Part shown: in pieces, positions 1 through 6,626 of the stretch
How the letters are laid out: every line of letters begins with the position of its first letter
Numbering within the stretch: the stretch's first letter is position 1
From: an uncultured Bacteroidales bacterium
GTDB taxonomy: Bacteria > Bacteroidota > Bacteroidia > Bacteroidales > UBA932
Reading direction: 5' to 3'
Assembly (NCBI GenBank): GCA_905234475.1
Contig: CAJOHX010000018.1
Span: forward strand, 16,468-62,062
DNA: 45,595 nucleotides
The notes under the pieces: model-generated
Told to the model about the DNA's origin: nothing
What the model saw: only the letters and a program-made list of their open reading frames with translations
The model's database searches: none
Position numbers and translations under genes: made by a program

Positions 1-444
1 GGCTTCCTGGCGCAGAACAGCGCCATCGCCGCCGGCGCCGAGGCCGCCATCATCCCGGAGGACCAGACCGACATCGACCAGCTCGCCAACTTCATCGGCC
101 GCGGCATCCGCAAGAGCAAGAACAGCAGCATCGTGCTCGTGTCCGAGAAGGACGGCGGCGCCATGCACTACGCGGAGCGCGTCCGGCAGGAGTATCCGGA
201 ATACAACGTGAAGGTCTCCATCCTCGGGCACCTGCAGCGCGGCGGCTCCCCCACCGCCTACGACCGTATCCTCGCGAGCCGGCTGGGCGTCGCCTCCATC
301 GAGGCGCTCAAGGAGGGCCAGCGCAACATCATGGTCGGCATCAAGAACGACCAGATCGTCTACGTCCCCATCTCCCGCGCCATCAAGATCGACAAGCCCA
401 TCGACAAGGAGCTCATCAACGTGTTAAGCATTCTATCCATCTAA
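1..444 (+). CDS. pfkA: 6-phosphofructokinase, ATP type, C-terminal part (5' end outside window)
   Basis: The reading frame is open from base 1 to the TAA at 442-444 and gives the last 147 residues of a phosphofructokinase, which phosphorylates fructose 6-phosphate in glycolysis. The substrate-binding signature [20 protein letters not shown] is clear at residues 76-95 of the fragment, preceded by a [15 protein letters not shown] helix. The ATP/PPi-discriminating region lies outside the window, so ATP use is inferred from similarity to classical PfkA C-termini. Only three bases separate it from the cytidylate-kinase-like gene, so the two are probably co-transcribed. A second, PPi-type enzyme lies at 41721-42953. 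Confidence 0.93.
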   Translation, partial: GFLAQNSAIAAGAEAAIIPEDQTDIDQLANFIGRGIRKSKNSSIVLVSEKDGGAMHYAERVRQEYPEYNVKVSILGHLQRGGSPTAYDRILASRLGVASIEALKEGQRNIMVGIKNDQIVYVPISRAIKIDKPIDKELINVLSILSI

Positions 445-447
445 AGT

Positions 448-1101
448 ATGAATACCGACGAAAGATTCATCATCACCATCAGCCGCGAGGTCGGCTCCGG
501 CGGACACACCGTCGGCCGCAAACTCGCCGAGGCGCTGGATGTCCGCTATTGCGACAAGGAGCTGATCAAGCAGCTCATGAAGGAGTTCAACCTCACCGCC
601 AGCGGCATCGAGCAGCTGAAAGGAAAGAAAAAGAACTGGTTTGCCGACTTCATCCAGTTCGTGGCGCCCATGCCCAAGGTCAGCATGCTGGTGGACACCG
701 ACTCCCGCTATATCCAGGAGTTCCGCCCGGACATCACCACGGACGACATATACAAAGCGGAGACGGAGATCCTCAAGGGCATTGCGGACGAGGGTTCCTG
801 CGTCATCGCCGGCCGTTCCGGATTCTTCGTGCTCAAGGACCATCCGAACAAGCTCAGCATCTTCATCACCGCCCCCATGGAGCACCGCATCGAGCGCGTC
901 ATGCGCAAGCAGCAGCTCACGCGGGAGCAGGCGGAGACCGTAATCAAGAGCGTGGACGAGGCGCGGGACAATTACGTGCAGCGCTACACCGGCACGAGCC
1001 GCAACGACGCCCGCAACTACGACCTGGTCCTCAACATGGACCGGCTCTCCGAGGACGACGCCGTCCAGCTCATTCTGTCGTACATCCGGTATACCCGCTA
1101 G
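448..1101 (+). CDS. cytidylate kinase-like family protein
   Basis: This is a 217-residue P-loop protein of the cytidylate-kinase-like family (PF13189 type), not the housekeeping Cmk. The N-terminus reads IITISREVGSGGHTVGRKLA (residues 8-27), a glycine-rich nucleotide-binding loop in the SRxxGSGG form typical of the family. YCDKELI and the central VIAGRSGFFVL segment also fit. No signal peptide is seen, so it should be cytosolic. It begins three bases after pfkA and its last 32 bases overlap the 3' end of the convergent symporter gene. The phosphate acceptor of this family is not established, so CMP phosphorylation should not be assumed. Confidence 0.85.
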   Translation: MNTDERFIITISREVGSGGHTVGRKLAEALDVRYCDKELIKQLMKEFNLTASGIEQLKGKKKNWFADFIQFVAPMPKVSMLVDTDSRYIQEFRPDITTDDIYKAETEILKGIADEGSCVIAGRSGFFVLKDHPNKLSIFITAPMEHRIERVMRKQQLTREQAETVIKSVDEARDNYVQRYTGTSRNDARNYDLVLNMDRLSEDDAVQLILSYIRYTR

Positions 1102-2266
1102 ACAGGCGGTTCACCACCACGGCAGCGACGACATTCCCGGACACGTTCAGCAGCGTGGCCGGGATGTCTATTAGTGTGCTGACGACCACCAGAACAGCCG
1201 CCATCTCAGGCGGATAGCCCAGCACGGAGCAGATCAGCAGCTCCCCCGTCATCCCGCCCGTCGGCACGGCGCCCATGACCGTGCCCACCAGGATGCCGAG
1301 GCCCACCACCAGGAAGATCCCGCTCCAGGACGGCGCGGCTCCGCCGAAAATGGTCAGCAGGAAGACCACCTTCACCACCCCGCCGATGGCGGACCCGTCC
1401 TTGTGGATGTTGGTCCCGAGCGGGATGACGCTGTCGGCAATCAGCGGCCGGACGCCCATGCCGGCTGCGGCCTCCATGGCCAGGGGAATGCACACGGCGC
1501 TGGACGAGGTCGCCACCGCCGTCAGCGACGGCGGCACCATCCCGCGCCAGTAGCGCCCCAGCATGCCTTTCCCGCCGGCCGCCGCCACCCAGGCGGAGTT
1601 CACCGCGAAGAAGAGCACGAGCGCCGCAATCAAGTACACCAGCAGGGCATCGGCATAGCCGCCCAGGATCTCCCCGCCCAGGCTTCCCACCGTCCAGGCG
1701 AAATAGCAGCCAATACCTAAAGGCGCAGCATACATGACATATCGCATCAGCTTGACGGTCAAGTTCATGGACGATTCCAGGAAATCCGCGGCCCTGCGCC
1801 CCTTGTCACGCAGCAGGGCGATGACGATGCCCGCCGCCATCGACACGCCGATGAGCGGCAGAAGGGACCCGGCGATGGCCGATTTCAGCGACAGCACGCC
1901 CCCGCCGCCAGCCGCCTCCTGCATGTCCGCGAGGAAGGCCTCCGGGCTGGCCGCCGGGAAAGGATTCCAGATCATGAACACGGCAAAGGCCAGGGCCCCG
2001 GCGACGGCCGACAGCAGCAGGAACGTCCCAAAGGTCGTGCCCAGCAGCCGCCACGCGACGCCGCTGCGGCACACCTTGCAGGTCGCCGACGACATGCTGA
2101 ACGCCACCAGCGGCACGATCAGCACGAACACCGCATCCAGGAACACCTCCCCCACGGGCCGCACCACGGCCGTCCCCTCTCCCCAGACCAGCCCGCACAC
2201 CCCGCCGAGGATCACCCCCGCCAGCAGCGCCAGCGTAAACCCGTAGTTTTTCCAAAAACTCATCAT
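1070..2266 (-). CDS. dicarboxylate/amino acid:cation symporter (DAACS family)
   Basis: An integral membrane protein of about 398 residues that resembles glutamate/aspartate/C4-dicarboxylate cation symporters. Hydrophobic segments run through the chain. The re-entrant loop region ATSSSAVCIPLAMEAAAGMG corresponds to the serine-rich HP1 loop, and PLGTNIHKDGSA corresponds to the NMDGT-type substrate and cation motif. The HKDGS variant makes the substrate uncertain. The frame stays open further upstream to 2458, but the adjacent ATG codons at 2266 and 2263 (MMSFWKNYGFTL) begin right before the first membrane segment and were chosen. A perfect -7 box abuts this start, so the transcript may be nearly leaderless. 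The gene converges on, and overlaps by 32 bp, the cytidylate-kinase-like gene. Confidence 0.85.
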   Translation of the reverse strand: MMSFWKNYGFTLALLAGVILGGVCGLVWGEGTAVVRPVGEVFLDAVFVLIVPLVAFSMSSATCKVCRSGVAWRLLGTTFGTFLLLSAVAGALAFAVFMIWNPFPAASPEAFLADMQEAAGGGGVLSLKSAIAGSLLPLIGVSMAAGIVIALLRDKGRRAADFLESSMNLTVKLMRYVMYAAPLGIGCYFAWTVGSLGGEILGGYADALLVYLIAALVLFFAVNSAWVAAAGGKGMLGRYWRGMVPPSLTAVATSSSAVCIPLAMEAAAGMGVRPLIADSVIPLGTNIHKDGSAIGGVVKVVFLLTIFGGAAPSWSGIFLVVGLGILVGTVMGAVPTGGMTGELLICSVLGYPPEMAAVLVVVSTLIDIPATLLNVSGNVVAAVVVNRLSSGYTGCTTE

Positions 2267-2267
2267 A

Positions 2268-2275
2268 CAAATATA
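2268..2275 (-). promoter_or_regulatory. -7 box before symporter
   Basis: Minus-strand TATATTTG matches TAnnTTTG exactly. It ends two bases before the first ATG of the symporter, so transcription would start at or inside the start codon pair. No clear -33 TTTG is seen at the usual spacing. Confidence 0.35.
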
Positions 2276-2368
2276 CAAATTCCATCTTAAGGAGCGCTCC
2301 CCGCGTCCCATGAAATGGTCCGATAGAAGCGATAGCGCGATGGAAAAGTTCAACGGATTGTTATATGT

Positions 2369-2443
2369 TTCCGAGAATCTTGCATTATTCTTGGATTTAA
2401 TTCCGAGAATTTTATGATATTCTTGGATTTTTGTCCGAAATTC
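2369..2443 (+). promoter_or_regulatory. tandem palindromic operator upstream of AAA/DUF4143 gene
   Basis: Two copies of a 30-base element start at 2369 and 2401 with a 32-base period. Each begins TTCCGAGAAT and ends ATTCTTGGATTT, so each copy is itself an imperfect inverted repeat (CCgAGAAT / ATTCTTGG) around a variable 8-base centre. A third half-site (TCCGAAATTCT, 2434-2444) continues in phase and runs up to the likely -7 box. The arrangement suggests cooperative binding of a dimeric repressor, possibly autoregulation. The regulator is not identified. Confidence 0.6.
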
Positions 2444-2445
2444 TA

Positions 2446-2453
2446 TATCTTCG
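2446..2453 (+). promoter_or_regulatory. -7 box of AAA/DUF4143 gene
   Basis: TATCTTCG matches TAnnTTTG at seven of eight positions and lies 19 bases before the chosen ATG at 2473. It sits directly after the third operator half-site. Confidence 0.45.
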
Positions 2454-2472
2454 CACAAAAAAGAAGCCTACT

Positions 2473-3603
2473 ATGATCCATAGAAGCATCGAAGAGAATA
2501 TCCGAAAAGCCCTTGTCAGCAAGAAGGCCGTCACCATCATGGGAGCACGTCAGGTGGGTAAATCCACCCTCACCGAGGCTCTCTTCTCCGGGGAGGATAA
2601 TGTCTTATTTCTTGACGGTGATGAAGCCGATGTCCGCGCTATCCTGAAAGACGCTACTTCAACCCGCCTTCGCGCTATTTTCGGCAAAGCCACCACTGTG
2701 GTCATTGACGAGGCCCAAAAGATAGACGATATCGGCAATGTCCTGAAATTAGTGACTGACAAGATGAAGGATATCCGGCTTGTTGCTACGGGAAGCTCTG
2801 CTTTCGAGTTGGCCGAAGACGTTAACGAATCCCTCTCCGGTCGTAAGCGAGAATTCAAGCTCTTCCCACTTTCATTCAAAGAGTTGGTGGAGGATTCCAG
2901 TCTGTTGGAGCAAACACGCCTCCTGCCTCAACGTCTTTTATACGGTAACTATCCGGAAGTGGTTACCTCTCCCGGGGAAGAGCGGGTTGTGCTCAAAGAA
3001 CTGATGGATAGTTATCTTTACAAAGATGTCCTTAATATCAAGGGAATCGCTAAACAGGATAAACTTGAATCCCTCCTTCGCGCCTTGGCTTTCCAGATAG
3101 GTTCCCAAGTCAGTTATAGCGAGATTGCCAATTTGATTCACATTGACTCCAAGACCGTCGAGAAGTATATCGATATCCTGGAGAAGTGTTACATTATCTT
3201 CCGTCTTCCATCCTTTGCCCGTAACCTCCGGAACGAACTCAAATTCGATAAGAAAGTCTATTTCTGGGACATGGGTATCCGCAATGCCATCATCGGGAAC
3301 TTTGCGCCCATCGAACTGCGGGATCATCGGGAAGTAGGCCATATGTGGGAGAACTGGTTGGTGGCTGAGCGAATGAAAAAGCTCGAATATGACCGTTCAT
3401 TTGCGGGCAAATACTTTTGGAGAACCACCGCCAAGAAAGAGATTGATTTAATAGAAGAGGAAGATGGAAAGATTACCGCTTACGAATTCAAGTGGAATCC
3501 GGAAGAGAACGTATCCTGTCCAAAATCATTCGCTGAGGCTTATCCGGAAGCCACGTTCAAGACGATCAATCCGTCAAACGTCTATGGATTCCTTGTAGAA
3601 TAG
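2473..3603 (+). CDS. AAA family ATPase with C-terminal DUF4143 domain
   Basis: A 376-residue protein with AAA_14 (PF13173-type) and DUF4143 (PF13635-type) architecture. Walker A is GARQVGKST at residues 24-32, Walker B is VVIDEAQ near residues 76-82, and the sensor-like strand is LVATGSSAFEL. The DUF4143 half contains a PD-(D/E)xK-like pattern, KKEIDLIEEEDGKITAYEFK, near the C-terminus. The ATG at 2473 is used because the frame upstream runs through the promoter. The gene is visibly lower in GC than its neighbours, which fits horizontal gain. These proteins are widespread and often multi-copy in Bacteroidales. Their biological role is not settled; a defence or addiction role is only a guess. 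Confidence 0.9.
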   Translation: MIHRSIEENIRKALVSKKAVTIMGARQVGKSTLTEALFSGEDNVLFLDGDEADVRAILKDATSTRLRAIFGKATTVVIDEAQKIDDIGNVLKLVTDKMKDIRLVATGSSAFELAEDVNESLSGRKREFKLFPLSFKELVEDSSLLEQTRLLPQRLLYGNYPEVVTSPGEERVVLKELMDSYLYKDVLNIKGIAKQDKLESLLRALAFQIGSQVSYSEIANLIHIDSKTVEKYIDILEKCYIIFRLPSFARNLRNELKFDKKVYFWDMGIRNAIIGNFAPIELRDHREVGHMWENWLVAERMKKLEYDRSFAGKYFWRTTAKKEIDLIEEEDGKITAYEFKWNPEENVSCPKSFAEAYPEATFKTINPSNVYGFLVE

Positions 3604-3646
3604 CAACGACAAAACCTAATCTAAAAATCAACCATTCGGTCATACG

Positions 3647-3681
3647 AAAAATCCCTCTCAGAGGAGTCTGAGAGGGATTTT
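3647..3681 (-). terminator. terminator of tRNA-Ala (possibly bidirectional)
   Basis: A perfect 14-bp stem (AAAATCCCTCTCAG / CTGAGAGGGATTTT) with a six-base loop is followed on the minus strand by T residues. It lies immediately downstream of the minus-strand tRNA and could also stop the plus-strand ATPase transcript. Confidence 0.8.
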
Positions 3682-3682
3682 G

Positions 3683-3755
3683 TGGAGCATAGGGGATTCG
3701 AACCCCTGACCTATAGATTGCGAACCTATCGCTCTACCAACTGAGCTAATACCCC
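3683..3755 (-). tRNA. tRNA-Ala (anticodon CGC)
   Basis: A 73-base cloverleaf can be drawn on the minus strand. The acceptor stem is GGGGTAT/ATGCTCC, followed by the TAGCTCAGTTGGTAGAGC D-arm. The anticodon stem ATAGG/TCTAT closes the loop TTCGCAA (anticodon CGC), and the T-arm is AGGGG-TTCGAAT-CCCCT. The third acceptor pair is G:U, the identity element of alanine tRNAs, which supports reading GCG codons as alanine. The discriminator base is A. The 3' CCA is not encoded. Confidence 0.93.
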
Positions 3756-3795
3756 GAAAGCGGATGCAAAGGTAAACATTTTTTTTGAATTCCTA

Positions 3796-5877
3796 TCAAT
3801 CCGCGAAGACCATCTCGTCGAAGAGCCAATCGGCGTGGCCGATCTCCTTCATGACGAAGAGCAGGTAGCGGATATCCAGGGAAATATTGCGGCAGTAGTC
3901 CGGGTCGAAGACCAGGTCGCTCATCGTCCCTTCCCACACGCGGTCGAAGTTGATGCCGATGAGGTTGCCGTCGGCGTTGATCACCGGGCTGCCGGAATTG
4001 CCGCCGGAGGTGTGGTTCGTGGCCAGGAAGCAGACCGGCTGGTCGTCGTGGCCGCCGGCGGCATAGATGTCGCGCAGCACCTGCGGGATGTTGTAGTCGA
4101 AGATGTCGGGATTGTCTTTCTCCATAATGCCCGTGAGCGTGGACACAGGCGCGTAGTAGACCGCGTCCGAAGGGCTGTAGCCCGCCACGTGGCCATAGGC
4201 GACGCGCAGCGTCAGGTTGGCGTCGGGATAGAAGGCCTTGTCCGGCTCGAACTCCATCTGCCCCTGCATGTAGTCGCGGTACGCCAGGCGGATCTGCTGG
4301 TCCAGCCGGGTGATCACGGGCTGGATGTCCTGCCGGTACCACTGATAGAAAGCGTCGTAGAGCGCATAGGCGGGATCCGCCTTGACGGCCTCCAGGTCGC
4401 TCTCCTTCAGGGCCAGGACCTTCGCACGGTCCGTGAACAGGGACTTCGCGAAGAGGTCGTCCCGCCAGGCCGCCACGCTGCCGTATGCAGCCAGTTTCTC
4501 CCGGAAGAAGCCGGGCTTGTAGCCCGGATTCATCTGCATGTCATAGGCCTCCAGCATGGCCACGAAGATCTCCTCGTCAATGGGCTGGTAGTAGTCCTTG
4601 AAGAAGTCCTCCGCGAGGACCTCCACCGACCGGCCGCCCTGCAGGGCGCTCACCACGTTGTTCGCGAACTGCAGCAGCTCGACCGTGCGGACCGTCTCCG
4701 TATAATACTCATAAGCGCGGTAGACCGGCTCGCGCTGGGCATACAGCGCATGCAGCCGCTCCACCAGGCCCTCGTAGCGCGTCCCCTTCGCCCAGGCGGC
4801 GAAACGGCGCTCGTAGTCCTGCTTGGCGGCCACGGTCTTCAGGCGGGCGATGCCTTTCGCCTCCCCCTGCCACTTCTTCCAGGCGTTGGAGACATTGGCG
4901 TTCTTGGAGGAATACTGGATGCGGACCGCCTGGTCCTGCGACATGTATTTCTTCTGGATGTCCAGGCGCTGCGTGCGCAGGGCGATCTTCTCCGGATCGG
5001 ACACCTCACCGACATAGCGGACCTCGTCCGAGACCACATATTCCTTGGTGCTGCCCGGGCAGCCGTACACGAAGGTAAAGTCCCCCTCCTTCACGCCAGC
5101 ACGGGAAATCGTGAAGAAACGCTTCGGCGTATACGGAATGTTATCTTCTGAATAATCAGCCGGTTCATTGTCCTTACCTGCATAGATGCGGAAGACGGAG
5201 AAATCCCCCGTGTGGCGGGGCCACATCCAGTTGTCGGTGTCGCCGCCGAACTTGCCGATGGACGACGGCGGGGCGCCCACCAGGCGCACGTCCCGGTAGA
5301 CCTTGTATACGAAGAGGAAATACTGGTTGGCATAGTAGAGCGCCTCCACGCTGGCGCGCACCCCCTTGGACGGATTGGCCACCTGGCGGACGAGCGCGTC
5401 CGAATTGGCCTTGACCACGGAGTCGCGCTGCGTCTCGGTCATGCCCGGCACATAACCCTTCAGGATGGTGCCGGTGACCTCGTCCATTCGCTCCAGGAAG
5501 CTGACGGTCAGCCCCCGGTTGGGCAGCTCCTCGCTGCGGTTCATCGCCCAGAAGCCGTCCTTGAGATAGTCGTGCTCCACGCTGCTGTGCTGCTGGATCT
5601 GGCTGTAGCCGCAGTGATGGTTGGTGAAGAGCAGGCCGTCGCGCGAGACCACCTCACCGGTGCAGCCGGAGCCGAACAGCACCACGGCGTCCTTGAGCGA
5701 CGCCTGGTTGACGCTGTACACATCCTCGGCCGTCAGCCGGAATCCATGGGCCTGCATGTCCTCGATGCGCTGCGAGATCAACAGCGGCAGCCACATCCCC
5801 TCGTCCGCCCGGAGCGGCTGGAAGGCCGCCAGCAGCGCCAGCGCACCGGCAATCAAAAACTTCTTCATATCGTTCAT
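3796..5877 (-). CDS. S46 family dipeptidyl-peptidase, DPP11 type (Asp/Glu-specific)
   Basis: A 693-residue serine exopeptidase of family S46, which removes dipeptides from peptides in the periplasm of asaccharolytic Bacteroidetes. A signal peptide (KKFLIAGALALLAAF) ends near residue 24. The catalytic histidine lies in TNHHCGY (residues 85-91) and the serine in GGNSGSPV (Ser628). Arg646 in INFDRVWEG lies 18 residues after the serine. That position is Arg in Asp/Glu-specific DPP11 and Gly in DPP7, so acidic P1 specificity is inferred. Length fits the family (about 700). A second ATG at 5868 (MKKFLIAG) is an equally good start. It is divergent from the YhhN gene, with a compact shared promoter region. 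Confidence 0.93.
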   Translation of the reverse strand: MNDMKKFLIAGALALLAAFQPLRADEGMWLPLLISQRIEDMQAHGFRLTAEDVYSVNQASLKDAVVLFGSGCTGEVVSRDGLLFTNHHCGYSQIQQHSSVEHDYLKDGFWAMNRSEELPNRGLTVSFLERMDEVTGTILKGYVPGMTETQRDSVVKANSDALVRQVANPSKGVRASVEALYYANQYFLFVYKVYRDVRLVGAPPSSIGKFGGDTDNWMWPRHTGDFSVFRIYAGKDNEPADYSEDNIPYTPKRFFTISRAGVKEGDFTFVYGCPGSTKEYVVSDEVRYVGEVSDPEKIALRTQRLDIQKKYMSQDQAVRIQYSSKNANVSNAWKKWQGEAKGIARLKTVAAKQDYERRFAAWAKGTRYEGLVERLHALYAQREPVYRAYEYYTETVRTVELLQFANNVVSALQGGRSVEVLAEDFFKDYYQPIDEEIFVAMLEAYDMQMNPGYKPGFFREKLAAYGSVAAWRDDLFAKSLFTDRAKVLALKESDLEAVKADPAYALYDAFYQWYRQDIQPVITRLDQQIRLAYRDYMQGQMEFEPDKAFYPDANLTLRVAYGHVAGYSPSDAVYYAPVSTLTGIMEKDNPDIFDYNIPQVLRDIYAAGGHDDQPVCFLATNHTSGGNSGSPVINADGNLIGINFDRVWEGTMSDLVFDPDYCRNISLDIRYLLFVMKEIGHADWLFDEMVFAD

Positions 5878-5904
5878 TCTTGTTTCAAATCGTTATGCCA
5901 ATCA

Positions 5905-5912
5905 CAAAAATA
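5905..5912 (-). promoter_or_regulatory. -7 box of S46 peptidase gene
   Basis: Minus-strand TATTTTTG matches TAnnTTTG exactly, 27 bases before the ATG at 5877. Confidence 0.55.
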
Positions 5913-5925
5913 CGTAATAATTTGC

Positions 5926-5933
5926 TATCTTTA
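5926..5933 (+). promoter_or_regulatory. -7 box of YhhN gene
   Basis: TATCTTTA (seven of eight consensus positions) ends seven bases before the YhhN ATG at 5941, so the leader would be extremely short. Confidence 0.35.
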
Positions 5934-5940
5934 CTGAGTT

Positions 5941-6624
5941 ATGAAAAATTCCGTCCGCATTGCAGGCATCGTCTTCCTGGTCCTGTCCCTTCTTGAGGTC
6001 ATCCCGATGGCCTTTGGCGTCGAAACCCTCCATCCCTGGCTCAAACCCCTGCTGATCCCCTCGCTGGCCGTGGCGGCCCTCTGCGCCCTGCTGCCGGAGT
6101 ATAAGGGCAAGAAGACCGTCCTGCTGGCCATCGGCCTGGCCCTGCATGCGGCCGGGGACATCCTGCTGCTGCTCGACATCCACGGTTTTGCCTTCTTTGC
6201 GGCGGGCTTGGGAGCCTTCCTGCTCGGCCATTTCTGCTATCTCTGGGTCATGCTGACCGGCATCGGCGGCCTGAAGGGCTGGAAAGAGATCCTGTGCTGT
6301 GTACTCCCCCTGCCGATTTCCATAGTGACCGCCGGACTCATCGGTGCGGAAGGCGTCATGCGTTATGCTGTCAATGCCTATGCCTTCACCCTGCTGTTCG
6401 AGATCGCGACCGGCATCCTGTGGATGCTGCGGAAGCGCCCGATGGGCCTCCGCATCCTGCTGGGCGCCATCCTGTTCCTGATCTCCGACGCCCTGCTGGC
6501 GCTGAATGTCTTCATGGATGTCGACTTCCCCACCCGGCACGCCCTGGTCATGGCGACCTACCTGGCAGCCGAATGGTTCCTGGTCAGCGGCATGGTCCGC
6601 AACCGTCAGTTCGAAGGAGCCTGA
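5941..6624 (+). CDS. YhhN/TMEM86 family integral membrane protein (lysoplasmalogenase-like)
   Basis: A 227-residue, very hydrophobic protein with about seven to eight membrane segments. Family landmarks are KPLLIPSL (residues 35-42), a GDILLLLD segment after the third helix, and GLGAFLLGHFCYLWVM in the next helix. They place it in PF07947. Eukaryotic TMEM86 members and some bacterial relatives hydrolyse lysoplasmalogens or related lysolipids. For this protein the substrate is unknown. It stands alone on the plus strand, divergent from the S46 peptidase, and its stop lies two bases from the stop of the convergent C10 peptidase gene. Confidence 0.8.
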   Translation: MKNSVRIAGIVFLVLSLLEVIPMAFGVETLHPWLKPLLIPSLAVAALCALLPEYKGKKTVLLAIGLALHAAGDILLLLDIHGFAFFAAGLGAFLLGHFCYLWVMLTGIGGLKGWKEILCCVLPLPISIVTAGLIGAEGVMRYAVNAYAFTLLFEIATGILWMLRKRPMGLRILLGAILFLISDALLALNVFMDVDFPTRHALVMATYLAAEWFLVSGMVRNRQFEGA

Positions 6625-6626
6625 GG

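Noticed and set aside
2369..2443. Short CRISPR-like repeat array
   Set aside because: Only two and a half copies, spacers of two bases, and each unit is palindromic next to a promoter; an operator fits better.
2267..2458. Longer N-terminus for the symporter
   Set aside because: The extra residues are not hydrophobic or conserved-looking and run through the operator array of the divergent gene.
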